A stretch of 7,429 bases of DNA from Leptolyngbyaceae cyanobacterium SM1_3_5 (GTDB lineage Bacteria; Cyanobacteriota; Cyanobacteriia; Elainellales; Elainellaceae), in assembly GCA_012031475.1 (NCBI GenBank), contig JAAUTJ010000222.1, positions 1-7,429 of the forward strand, written 5' to 3'. A program made the position numbers and the translations under genes. Positions within the stretch are counted from its first letter, which is position 1; the number at the start of each line of letters is the position of its first letter. Under the pieces are notes generated by a model. It saw nothing but the letters and a program-made list of their open reading frames with translations. It was not told where the DNA came from and did no database searches. This document shows, in pieces, positions 1 to 6,640 of the stretch.

Positions 1-1
1 G

Positions 2-208
2 GTCCGACGGGTGCGCTATGACCTGATCGAGCAGGCGGATGGCTGCATTACCGTTGTGCCTTGGCCGTTTCAGGACGATCGCTTTACGGTCAACGTGGAT
101 GCGCTCATGCTCAATCAGCTTCAGTTCAAAGACAACGCTGAACTGGTGGAAGCGATGCAAACCGCGCCTGCCGAGTCGCTGGAATGGACGTTTGTGAAAA
201 CCGAGTAG
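2..208 (+). CDS. C-terminal end of a probable DUF3891 family protein (5' end outside window)
   Basis: The frame is open from the window edge to the TAG at 206-208, giving about 68 residues. A GTG at 11 is in frame but is probably internal, because the reading frame continues upstream of it. The visible part contains VVPWPFQDDRFTV, then a stretch ending in a short acidic/alanine-rich helix (DNAELVEAMQTAPAESLEW) and WTFV just before the stop. From memory this resembles the C-terminus of DUF3891 proteins, a family of about 250 residues with no established reaction that is found in cyanobacteria and some other bacteria. The family call rests on these few motifs only. The gene converges on the winged-helix gene with 15 bp between stop codons, and no terminator hairpin is visible there. 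Confidence 0.6.
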   Translation, partial: VRRVRYDLIEQADGCITVVPWPFQDDRFTVNVDALMLNQLQFKDNAELVEAMQTAPAESLEWTFVKTE

Positions 209-223
209 CGATCGGCACAATTT

Positions 224-454
224 CTAGGAGGCGGTTTTAGAAGGATCTGATTTGGACAATCGATATTGCATCTCCTCGCCAGCTTCCTGTTTGATCTTCT
301 CCAGAATCAGCAGGGAGCGCAAAGCTCTGGTGATTCTGGAGATGGGGCGATCGAGAATTTTACTTAATTCCTGCTTGGTTCTGGGCGATTCTTGCAGCAA
401 GATCAAGATCGAATCTTGTAAAGGATTGTGAGGCGGTCTAGGTGGAATTTTCAT
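224..454 (-). CDS. Small winged-helix (MarR/ArsR-like) DNA-binding protein
   Basis: This 76-residue protein has one recognisable fold. Residues about 13-68 read as a winged helix: a first helix (SILILLQES), a helix-turn-helix (TKQELSKILDRPISRITRALRSL) and a basic, charged wing ending in MQYRLS. The pattern 'helix, then KQELSKIL, then I-RAL-SL' is typical of MarR/ArsR-like domains that consist of little else. It probably binds DNA as a dimer, but no target or ligand can be read from the sequence. The ATG at 454 has only a weak Shine-Dalgarno candidate (AAGG at 468-465, about 11 nt upstream). It lies 70 nt downstream of the GNAT gene on the same strand, with a weak terminator-like hairpin between them, so it may have its own promoter. 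No frameshift is evident, unlike most neighbours. Confidence 0.72.
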   Translation of the reverse strand: MKIPPRPPHNPLQDSILILLQESPRTKQELSKILDRPISRITRALRSLLILEKIKQEAGEEMQYRLSKSDPSKTAS

Positions 455-520
455 TGGTGTCTGACCTTGGCGAATTGCTCAACAATGAATTTGAGTTGCT
501 TGTAATGCGGTTGAATATTA

Positions 521-539
521 AAAATTAGCCTCTAATTTT
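521..539 (-). terminator. Weak terminator-like hairpin at the end of the GNAT gene
   Basis: A perfect 8-bp inverted repeat (AAAATTAG, 3-nt loop, CTAATTTT) covers the stop codon of the GNAT gene. On the minus strand it is followed by a T-rich stretch (TAATATT). The stem has a single G-C pair, so a Rho-independent terminator here would be weak. It could equally be an AT-rich chance palindrome. It matters because it sits between the exporter/GNAT block and the winged-helix gene. Confidence 0.3.
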
Positions 540-1393
540 CCATTTATAAGCGTTGGCAGTGTGGTGTCCTCCTGCTGCTTCATAGAATTGATGAATTCGC
601 CTGTTCCTGACTCTTGCATGAACAGTAACGGTCAAAGTCTCTGATTGAAAACAAGCGTTCATGACATTGTGAAACAAGCTTGATGCAGCTTCTTTGTATG
701 TTCTTTTTGGTAAAACCATACCGTCTTGTAGCCAGACACACATCTTGTTTTTCAGATGTGGATAGTGAATTAAAGTAGCAATACTGCTAATCTGATCATC
801 GATCCATAGTCCAAAGATTTGATAGCCATTTTCCATCGCATGAGCTAGCGAAGCCTCAGTTAGCTCTGAATGAAAATGCGTAAGCAAGGCTAAGCCTGAA
901 GCGATATCTTTCGATGTTCTGATCTCTCGATATTGAGGTTCCCTCATTGGTGAAGTTCGGTCATGAACCGATCGCCAGGAAGCGCTTGTCCACTCATAGA
1001 CAAATGCAAAGGGTTGACCTATTCCTTGCTGAAAAAACTGATTCTCGATCGCATCATCTATGGGAACATGAATTGCAAGCTCTGCACACCCATCCCTAAA
1101 ACATCGATCGCGCAGATGAGCAATTAGCAGCGATTGGTACTCGAAAGCGGCTCGATCGCTCACCACAATCAGATCGTGAACCCAAGCTCGTTTTGTGTCG
1201 GTCAAATGCGGATAGACATGAATTCCAGCAGCGCCAACTAATTGTGAATCTTTTCGCAGGGTAAAAAGTTGATATCGATTGGCTAGCGCCACTCAACTTC
1301 CACCTCAGCCAAATTAGGGTGTAGTTGTTGCAGTAAAGCAAGAGTAGAACGATCGTCTAATGTTGTAGTTTCAGAGAAGTGATACTCAGACAT
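525..1393 (-). CDS. Tandem GNAT-like acetyltransferase, split by a frameshift near 1285-1292
   Basis: Reconstructed, this is a 289-residue protein with two GNAT-like halves. The first 35 residues start at the ATG at 1393 (MSEYHFSETTTLDDR, then LLQQLHPNLAE) and run into a TAG at 1285-1283. The rest (ANRYQLFTLRKDSQLVGAAG onward) lies in the frame that is open from a GTG at 1292. Re-reading one base joins them naturally, so one base appears to be missing. Half one has the GNAT strand pattern LVGAAGI, then WVHDLIVV, but its acetyl-CoA loop (DRAAFEYQSLL) lacks the usual R-x-x-G-x-G/A glycines. Half two has SSIATL, a degenerate loop (KRTYKEAASSLF) and the late motif NRRIHQFYEAAGG. Substrate is unknown, and the degenerate loops leave catalysis in doubt. 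It follows devA by 44 nt on the same strand, so it may be co-transcribed with the exporter. No clear ribosome binding site precedes the ATG. Confidence 0.72.
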
Positions 1394-1437
1394 AAGATGT
1401 TTGCAATGAGAGATGCTGGGTCACAAATCTCGCTTAT

Positions 1438-2195
1438 TCAACTTGTGGAGAGTGAGGAAGACCCCGCCCCCGCTTCAGGCTGATCGGCCAAATGCCCATC
1501 CTCCATGTAGACAATGCGATCGGCAATGTCGAGAATGCGGTTGTCATGCGTCACCATCAAAATCGTGCAGCCCTGCTCTTTGGCGAGTTTCTGCATCAGT
1601 TCGACGACATCGCGCCCGGATTTTTGTCGAGTGCTGCTGTGGGTTCATCGGCTAGCACGATTTGCGGATGGCTCACGAGGGCACGAGCGATCGCCACTCG
1701 CTGCTTCTGTCCGCCCGACAAATCTTCGGGATAATATTGCGTCCGCTCTCCCAGTCCAACCAGGGAAAGAAGTTCTAGGGCGCGATCGCGTCGTTCCGCA
1801 CGGGAATAAGTGCCGTGAACTTCCAGCCCCATCATCACGTTTTCCTGAGCGGTGAGACTGCTGTGCAAATTGTGCGCCTGAAAGATGTAGCCGCACGATC
1901 GCCGCGCCTCGACTGCCACATTTTTTGCCGCGCCGACTAATTCCGTATTGAGAATGCGGAGACTGCCAGACTGAGGCGATCGCAAGCCGCCCATCAGCGA
2001 TAACAATGTAGTTTTTCCCGATCCTGAAGGTCCAGTCAAGATGACAATTTCTCCCGCCGCGATCGAGAGGCTGATGTCAAACAGCACTTGCTTTTTCAGT
2101 TCGCCTTCGCCAAAGAAATGATCCAACTGCTCAACTTGAATGACAGCAGAAGTAACAATTGCGGACTCGATTTCAATCAAAGAAACAGAATTCAT
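1438..2195 (-). CDS. devA: DevA-family ABC transporter ATPase, split by a frameshift at 1621-1625
   Basis: This is the nucleotide-binding subunit of a DevBCA-type exporter, which hydrolyses ATP on the cytoplasmic face to drive the permease. Reconstructed length is 252 residues, normal for the family. Visible motifs are Walker A GPSGSGKT (55-62), Q-loop FQAHNL (Q106), signature LSGGQ (159-163), Walker B IVLADE (179-184) and the H-loop MVTHD (H217). The uncorrected frame stops at 1596 after LDKNPGAMSSN and loses the H-loop. One extra A in the run of five A (plus-strand T run at 1621-1625) restores LDKKSGRDVVELM and continues cleanly to the TGA at 1438. The ATG at 2195 is supported by AGGAG overlapping the devC stop codon, 7-8 nt upstream, which suggests translational coupling. 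The symbol is by family; the in vivo substrate is not shown by the sequence. Confidence 0.9.
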
Positions 2196-2203
2196 CTTGA
2201 CTC

Positions 2204-3438
2204 CTAGAAATTATCGGCAGGGTCGGCAGATTGCAGTCTGCGCGTGGCGATCAAACCCGATACTATGCACATCACAACTGTTAGAAAAAAGACCAACCAG
2301 AAACGAGAAAACGTCATGGCGATCGGCAAAGCGGCGACGTTACGAATCAGCGCATATTGTCCCAACGCCAAAGCTAAACCAGGGATGAAACCGAGCGTTG
2401 CCAGAATGATTGCTTCTTCCAGCACGATCGCCAGCAGGTATCGATCGCGATAGCCCATCGCCTTAAACGTGGCGTACTCGCTCATGTGGTCGTTCACATC
2501 GGTCGAGAGAATCTGAAACACGATGACGGTTCCGACAACAAATGCCATGACGGTGCCAAAGGTGAAGACAATCCCGATCGGTGTCGTTCGCTGCCAGTAG
2601 GCTTGCTCTAAATCGACATACTCTTGTTTCGTGGAGGCGATCGAATCGGGCGGCAGAATCGCCTGAATCTGACTCAACACTTGCTCCGGATCGGCTCCGG
2701 GTTCGACTTCACCAAGCCGAGCGTGATTTGTCCCGGACTGCGATCGGGAAAAAGCGCAGGGAAGTTCTCTTGGCTGGTGACGATCGTGCCATCGGTGGCA
2801 AAGGAAGCGCCCAGCGAAAATAGGCCGACCACTTCGATCGTGCGGCGATCGATTTCAGTTTCGACCGATTGTCCTGCTGCAACTTGTGCCACGACCTCTT
2901 TGTATTCTCCTCGGCTGAGGCGATCGAACAAAAAGCTGTCGGGCTGCTTGAGCTGGTCGAGGTTCTGATTGATTTCATCGAAGGTGAAGGCGGGGCGATC
3001 GAGATTTTGTCCTACGAGCGTGAGTTGCGTGCGGCGGCGAGTCTGGGGATTCTTCCACACGACGCTTGACACATACAGCGGTTCAGCCGATTGCACTCCC
3101 GGTATGTCTTTAATCTGAAAAAGCCGACGGCGGGGCAGCGTATCGGCCAAATTCAAATCTCGATACTGAGCGCTGCGGATAATAATGTCGGCATCCATGC
3201 CGCGATTGAGGAGCGTGTTGCTGTCAAACAGTGCCGCTTGAATGCCAAGCTGGGCAAACATGAGGAGGTCAGCAAAGCCGATTCCGGCGATCGCCACCAT
3301 CAGCCGCCCCTTGTTCTTCTTCAGTTGCAGCCAGCCCAGAGGAGTTCGATCGCGCAATGCCTGCCGAAAGCTGCGTTTTGCTGGGCGAGGCGTTGGCTCT
3401 GTTGAAGTAACGGGCGATTTGGGTTTTGTTAGCGTCAT
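2204..3438 (-). CDS. devC: DevC-family exporter permease (FtsX/MacB-like fold), split by a frameshift near 2705-2714
   Basis: This is the inner-membrane permease of the tripartite exporter, 411 residues when reconstructed. An N-terminal cytoplasmic segment (LGWLQLKKNKGRL) leads into a first membrane helix at about 46-68. A large periplasmic domain of about 200 residues follows. A C-terminal block of three membrane helices then includes the cytoplasmic motif YATFKAMGY, characteristic of DevC permeases, and ends at RLQSADPADNF. The 5' frame runs to LGLVKSNPEPIRSKC and stops at 2674. The other frame supplies EPGADPEQ followed by VLSQIQAILPPDS. One missing base between about 2705 and 2714 explains both, for example restoring LVKVEPGADPEQ. 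The start ATG overlaps the devB stop as ATGA (3438-3435), a classic coupled arrangement, with GGGAGA about 9 nt upstream. Confidence 0.9.
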
Positions 3439-4644
3439 CGTTGAATTTCTCCCGTCACCTGCAAGTTCGTCAGTCCTGCCACCTTGCGAGCGGAGGCCGG
3501 ATCAAGCTGGACGCGCACCTCGACAATGCGAGCATCGATGTTGCGGGAGGTGTCGGAGTTGATGACGTTCTGGCGCTTCACTTGCACCCCGATTTCAGTC
3601 ACTTCGCCAGAGAGCGCATCGGGAAAACTATCGGCAAACAGCTTCACGGACTGCCCTAGTTCCACTTTGCCAATCTCCGTTTCATACACTTCGAGCAAAG
3701 CGGTCATCTGCTGCGTTTGCCCCAGTTCCACAATTCCGTCACTCGAAACCAGTTCACCCGGACGAGTGTGAATTTCCAGCACCATGCCAGCTTGAGGAGC
3801 GCGAACCGTTGCCAGATCAAGCTGTGCTTGCGCTTGCTGGACGGTGGCGATCGCCTGTTCAACCTGCGCCTGTGCCGCCGCCACATCGACCGGACGCACT
3901 TCCGAGATGCGATCGAGCGTGGCAACCGCAGAAGCGAGTTCGGGCGATCGAGTCGTTTGGATGCGCTGCAAAACCACCTGAGCTTCCTGCAAACTACGCT
4001 GTGCGGTTGCCAGTGCTAGGGCTTTGCTGTCTCGCAGTGAGGCGGAAGCGGCTCCCTGTTGATACAGCGGATTCGTATCGCTGGGCTTCGACCTGAGCAT
4101 TTTGCACTTCGGCCTGAAGTCGCGCTACGGTTGCCGCCTGTGCCTGAGTGTCGCCTTGCCGCTGCGCTTCCAGTCGGGCAATTTCGGCTTGCTGGGCATT
4201 CACCTCGCCGCGTCTTGCTCCGGCTTGGACGATCGCCAGATTCGATCGCGCCACATTCACCTGTTTTTGGGCTTCAACGAGGGCGGCTTGGAGGCGATCG
4301 CGGCTATCCAAAATGGCGATCACCTGTCCGGCTTGGACGGCTTCGCCCTGCTGAACCAAAAGCTGCTCAACGCGATTCGTGCCGCCTGTTGAACTCGGCG
4401 CAGAAAGTTTGATCACTTCGCCTTGCGGTTCCAGGTAGCCCAGTGCTGTGACGGTTTGGACGATCGGAGTTGCCTCCGGCTGAGCGGGTTGCGAAGTGGA
4501 TTGCGATCGCCACAGCGCATAACCGCCACCACCCAGAAGGATGACCATGCCTGCAACTAAAAGCTGCCGAGAAGGGAGCCGTCTGGCGATCGCCCCAGAG
4601 GGGGAACTGCTTCGCACCGCCCCGGTTCCTTGACTTTGTATCAT
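3435..4644 (-). CDS. devB: DevB-family membrane-fusion protein (HlyD-type), split by a frameshift near 4069-4076
   Basis: This is the periplasmic adaptor that links the ABC permease to a TolC-like outer-membrane channel. Reconstructed length is 402 residues. A short cytoplasmic N-terminus precedes one membrane anchor at about 27-45 (LLVAGMVILLGGGGYALW). A biotinyl-lipoyl-like half-motif follows (VEQLLVQQGEAVQAGQVIA), then a long Ala/Gln/Glu-rich coiled coil at about 110-250, the second lipoyl half (VRAPQAGMVLEIHTRPGE) and beta-barrel segments (ALLEVYETEIGKVELGQ). The upstream frame passes from QVEAQRYES into nonsense and stops at 3994. The second frame carries LYQQGAASASLRDSKALAL. Removing one base of the GG at 4069-4070 gives QRYESLYQQGAAS, so this break looks like an inserted base. 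The ATG at 4644 has AGGAAG 6-7 nt upstream (4656-4651). It is first in the devB-devC-devA order and divergent from the TetR gene. Confidence 0.9.
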
Positions 4645-4668
4645 GCTGGGCTTCCTGCTTCTGATTTA

Positions 4669-4683
4669 ACTAAACGGTTTAGT
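4669..4683. promoter_or_regulatory. Operator 1, palindrome ACTAAACGGTTTAGT
   Basis: This is a perfect 15-bp palindrome of two 7-bp arms around a single G. An identical copy lies 30 bp further right. It is upstream of the candidate TetR-gene promoter and in the likely 5' leader of devB. Sites of this size and symmetry next to a divergent TetR gene are the usual autoregulatory operators of that family. Binding itself is inferred. Confidence 0.85.
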
Positions 4684-4688
4684 AAAGC

Positions 4689-4718
4689 TTGCTCTTAAAC
4701 TAAACGGTTTAGTAGAAT
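4689..4718 (+). promoter_or_regulatory. Candidate sigma70-type promoter of the TetR gene
   Basis: TTGCTC (4689-4694) and TAGAAT (4713-4718) are separated by 18 bp. Operator 2 fills the spacer and touches the first base of the -10 hexamer, so a bound repressor would exclude polymerase. The predicted transcript would start near 4725, leaving a leader of roughly 18 nt with no Shine-Dalgarno sequence before the ATG at 4743. Confidence 0.5.
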
Positions 4719-4726
4719 TGTGTCAA
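4698..4726 (-). promoter_or_regulatory. Candidate exporter (devBCA) promoter
   Basis: The minus strand carries a perfect -35 hexamer TTGACA at 4726-4721. At 16-17 bp spacing the only -10 candidates are poor (TTTAGT or TTAGTT at about 4704-4698), and they are formed by one arm of operator 2. The start would be near 4691, giving a leader of about 46 nt that contains operator 1. The location is plausible, but the weak -10 keeps confidence modest. It faces and overlaps the promoter of the TetR gene. Confidence 0.42.
4699..4713. promoter_or_regulatory. Operator 2, identical palindrome ACTAAACGGTTTAGT
   Basis: This is the second exact copy of the palindrome. The identity between copies extends to 17 bp (AACTAAACGGTTTAGTA, 4668-4684 and 4698-4714). 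Centre-to-centre spacing is 30 bp, close to three helical turns, so two repressor dimers would sit on the same face of the DNA. This copy lies between the -35 and -10 of the TetR-gene promoter and over the -10 region of the divergent promoter. Confidence 0.87.
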
Positions 4727-4742
4727 GCCTATTTTTGACAAC

Positions 4743-5378
4743 ATGGAACCTGCTAAAGCTTCATCCACTCGCCCGCTTTCGAGCGAGAAGACCGCCGCCA
4801 TCCTGGAAGGAGCGATGCAGGTTTTTCTGGAGCAGGGCTATGTCGGGACGACGATGGATCGCGTTGCAGCCGCCTCAAAAGTCTCGAAGCCAACGGTCTA
4901 CAGCCACTTTCGCGATAAAGAAGCGCTGTTCAATGCCCTGATCGAGCAGTGGGTGCAAAAAACTCAGTGGGCAACGCCGCCCCTAGAAATGCTGCAACCC
5001 TCGGCAACACCGCCGCAAACGGTACTGCGGCAGTTTGCCAACAGCATTCTAGATAGCTGCACGGATAGTCCTGAAAAGATTACGTTTATCCGGCTGATTT
5101 TGGGCGAGTCTGGGCGGTTTCCGGCCCTTGGTCAAGCATTCGTGCAAGACATGGACAAGCCCGTGCTGGAGGTTTTGACGCAGTATTTATCAGCCTGTCC
5201 AGAGCTAGACCTGCTTGATCCCCAATCTGCTGCCTACATGTTTGTGGGAACGCTGATTTTTTTCCTGACCACTCATGTCATGCTGCACGGTCGAGACATT
5301 CTGCGGATGGATCGCGATCGACTCGTCGATCATCTGATTGCCGTTTGCTGCACAGCCAATCGTGAATCGGAACGCTAA
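4743..5378 (+). CDS. TetR/AcrR-family transcriptional repressor, divergent from devBCA
   Basis: This intact 211-residue protein has the usual TetR length. The N-terminal DNA-binding domain (about 16-65) shows ILEGAMQVFLEQGY, then TTMDRVAAASKVSKPTVYSHF with the recognition helix at about 48-56, then RDKEALF. The C-terminal ligand-binding and dimerisation domain contains FIRLILGESGRFPALGQAF, which resembles the AefR-like TetR_C class, and hydrophobic helices near FVGTLIFFLTTHVMLHG that could line a pocket for a lipophilic ligand. Such proteins typically repress a neighbouring efflux system until a small molecule binds. The two palindromes in the gap to devB make that the natural reading here. 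The ATG at 4743 lacks a Shine-Dalgarno sequence. The true ligand is unknown. This is one of the few genes in the window with no frameshift. Confidence 0.92.
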   Translation: MEPAKASSTRPLSSEKTAAILEGAMQVFLEQGYVGTTMDRVAAASKVSKPTVYSHFRDKEALFNALIEQWVQKTQWATPPLEMLQPSATPPQTVLRQFANSILDSCTDSPEKITFIRLILGESGRFPALGQAFVQDMDKPVLEVLTQYLSACPELDLLDPQSAAYMFVGTLIFFLTTHVMLHGRDILRMDRDRLVDHLIAVCCTANRESER

Positions 5379-5517
5379 CCTTTGGCCGACTTGCCTTGGT
5401 AGGTCTCTCCTAAACCAATGGCAACCTTCAGTTGTACAATTCTTAATCGATCGCAACTTGAGAATCTTCTAGGCTGGGGAAGGAATTCTTCAGTCTTTTT
5501 TCGACAAATTTTTGACA

Positions 5518-5843
5518 TGGCTCGTCTCAAGCTTATCGATCGATTTGACTCTCAGTTTTCGATCGCGCCCGATGCAAAAGCGGCCTTGTTTGCGCTGCTG
5601 ACAAATGCGACCTTCCTGGGGCAGGTTTGCAGCGCGGCAGATTGCGATCGCGTGGAGTTTACCACTCTTTTGTTTCAGCCTGTTCCTTACACCACAGCGG
5701 AACCCAAAGGAATGCCTGCTGAGTTTGAGCAGTACCACAATTCGCCGGACTATCTAATTGTGAATGTGCCGCCGAACTTTATGTTTCAAGCGAAGATTTT
5801 TCAGCCCAATCGCCTCTGCGCGATCTATCGTTTGTTTCGATAA
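5518..5843 (+). CDS. Hypothetical protein of about 108 residues, upstream of the GIY-YIG gene
   Basis: I do not recognise this family. The frame is open from an ATG at 5418 (141 residues), but I prefer the ATG at 5518 (108 residues). Codons before it are AT-rich at the third position and the peptide there looks non-coding, while codons after about 5575 have the GC-rich third positions of the neighbours. Neither start has a good ribosome binding site. Visible features are an alanine/leucine-rich segment (APDAKAALFALLTNATFLGQV), two cysteines in CSAADCDR, and a C-terminal part rich in aromatics and strand-forming residues (DYLIVNVPPNFMFQAKIF, then LCAIYRLF). There is no signal peptide or clear membrane helix. 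It ends 6 nt before the GIY-YIG gene, so the two are probably one transcript. Confidence 0.6.
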
Positions 5844-5849
5844 TTGGTA

Positions 5850-6376
5850 ATGTCGATCGATTCTTTAACTTCAATTGAGTTTACTTCCTTCCTGAATTCT
5901 CAAGGCGAAATCGATTCGCAATTTGAGGGCAAAGTTGGCGTTTATGCCATTTTTGATGCAGAAAAACGCTGCAATTTGTTGGCTATTCTCGCGATGTTAG
6001 CCTTAGCTTAAAGCAGCATTTAGTCCGCCGTCCACAGCAGTGCTACTGGATTAAAGTGCAGACGATCGATCGTCCGAGCCGCGCAATTTTAGAAGAAATT
6101 CGCACCGCTTGGATTGCCGAAAATGGCACAATTCCGATTGGAAACAGCACTGATGAAGCAGGCTGGACGCAGGCGATCGATGCGAAAACAGCGCTCACTT
6201 CAGAGGAGCGATCGGCGTTTGCCGCAGGTGATGAACTGATAAAAATCAAGCTGCTGAAACAGGTTTCCAGACGAGTCGAAGCCGAGGTGATGACTCAGCT
6301 TGAGGCGCGAGGCGTGACGATGCAAATTCGCTTTAATCCGAAGCTGAAAGAAAATGGGTTGCTGGATTTGAAGTAG
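5850..6376 (+). CDS. GIY-YIG nuclease-family protein, split by a frameshift at about 5967-5970
   Basis: The reconstructed protein has 175 residues. The first frame starts at the ATG at 5850 and reads GKVGVYAIFDAEKR before going out of frame and stopping at the TAA near 6010. The second frame supplies LQFVGYSRDVSLSLKQHL and continues to the TAG at 6376. Restoring one C (CGCTG to CGCCTG) joins them exactly. GVY (30-32) and VGYS (44-47) correspond to the GIY and YIG elements. R48 and the glutamate in AWIAENG fit the expected positions of the active-site Arg and Glu. The C-terminal half (VSRRVEAEVMTQLEARG, then RFNPKLKENGLLDLK) resembles conserved cyanobacterial proteins annotated as GIY-YIG nucleases, whose role is unknown to me. 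No second domain is present, unlike UvrC. It converges on the 71-residue gene with 3 bp between stop codons. Confidence 0.78.
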
Positions 6377-6379
6377 GCT

Positions 6380-6594
6380 TTAGGCAAACAAATCCACCAA
6401 ATCCCATTCGATCGGACGATCGCAGGGGGTTTTCGAGTCAGCAAATCGCGCTCGACGCTTTCGGGATCAAGATTTTTAAATAGCGCGTCCATTGCCTGCA
6501 AATCCTGTGGAGAAATGCGGGGCAAGGCTTCGCTGCCGCTGGAGAGCGAATCAAAAGCAAGATTCGTGGGGGTCGATCGATTGCCTGTTGTCAT
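6380..6594 (-). CDS. Small hypothetical protein (71 residues), split by a frameshift at 6425-6429
   Basis: The ATG at 6594 is well supported by GAGG about 6 nt upstream. The uncorrected frame runs on to 6295, well into the opposite-strand GIY-YIG gene, which is suspicious. One extra C in the run of five C (plus-strand G run at 6425-6429) restores RKPPCDRPIEWDLVDLFA with a stop at 6380, just clear of the GIY-YIG stop. The result has a polar, Ser/Thr-rich N-terminus, a helical middle (SPQDLQAMDALFKNLDPESV) and an acidic, hydrophobic tail (IEWDLVDLFA). I do not recognise the family. It lies 46 nt downstream of the R-M gene on the same strand and may be co-transcribed with it. The acidic C-terminal segment could be a protein-contact motif, which is speculation. 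Confidence 0.62.
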
Positions 6595-6640
6595 CGGAGC
6601 CTCAAAAACTAATTTCTTAATAAAACTTAAGCAGTTACTT

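Noticed and set aside
1596..1640. Programmed -1 ribosomal frameshifting in devA at the A run
   Set aside because: A -1 shift would give the right product, but the site reads C AAA AAT, not an X XXY YYZ heptamer, and five A is short for transcriptional slippage. Six other genes nearby have similar single-base breaks, so an error is simpler.
1413..4412. Plus-strand open frames opposite devBCA
   Set aside because: They overlap the exporter genes completely, give Arg/Pro/Cys-rich low-quality peptides, and have no ribosome binding sites or recognisable domains. They are shadows of the GC-rich minus-strand genes.
6061..6074. 14-bp palindrome GACGATCGATCGTC as a regulatory site
   Set aside because: It lies inside the GIY-YIG coding region, and CGATCG-rich strings are everywhere in this HIP1-rich DNA.
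6056..6376. A separate 106-residue gene starting at the GTG at 6056
   Set aside because: The same frame continues upstream with GIY-YIG sequence (LQFVGYSRDVSLSLKQHL) that joins the ATG at 5850, so it is the 3' part of one gene.
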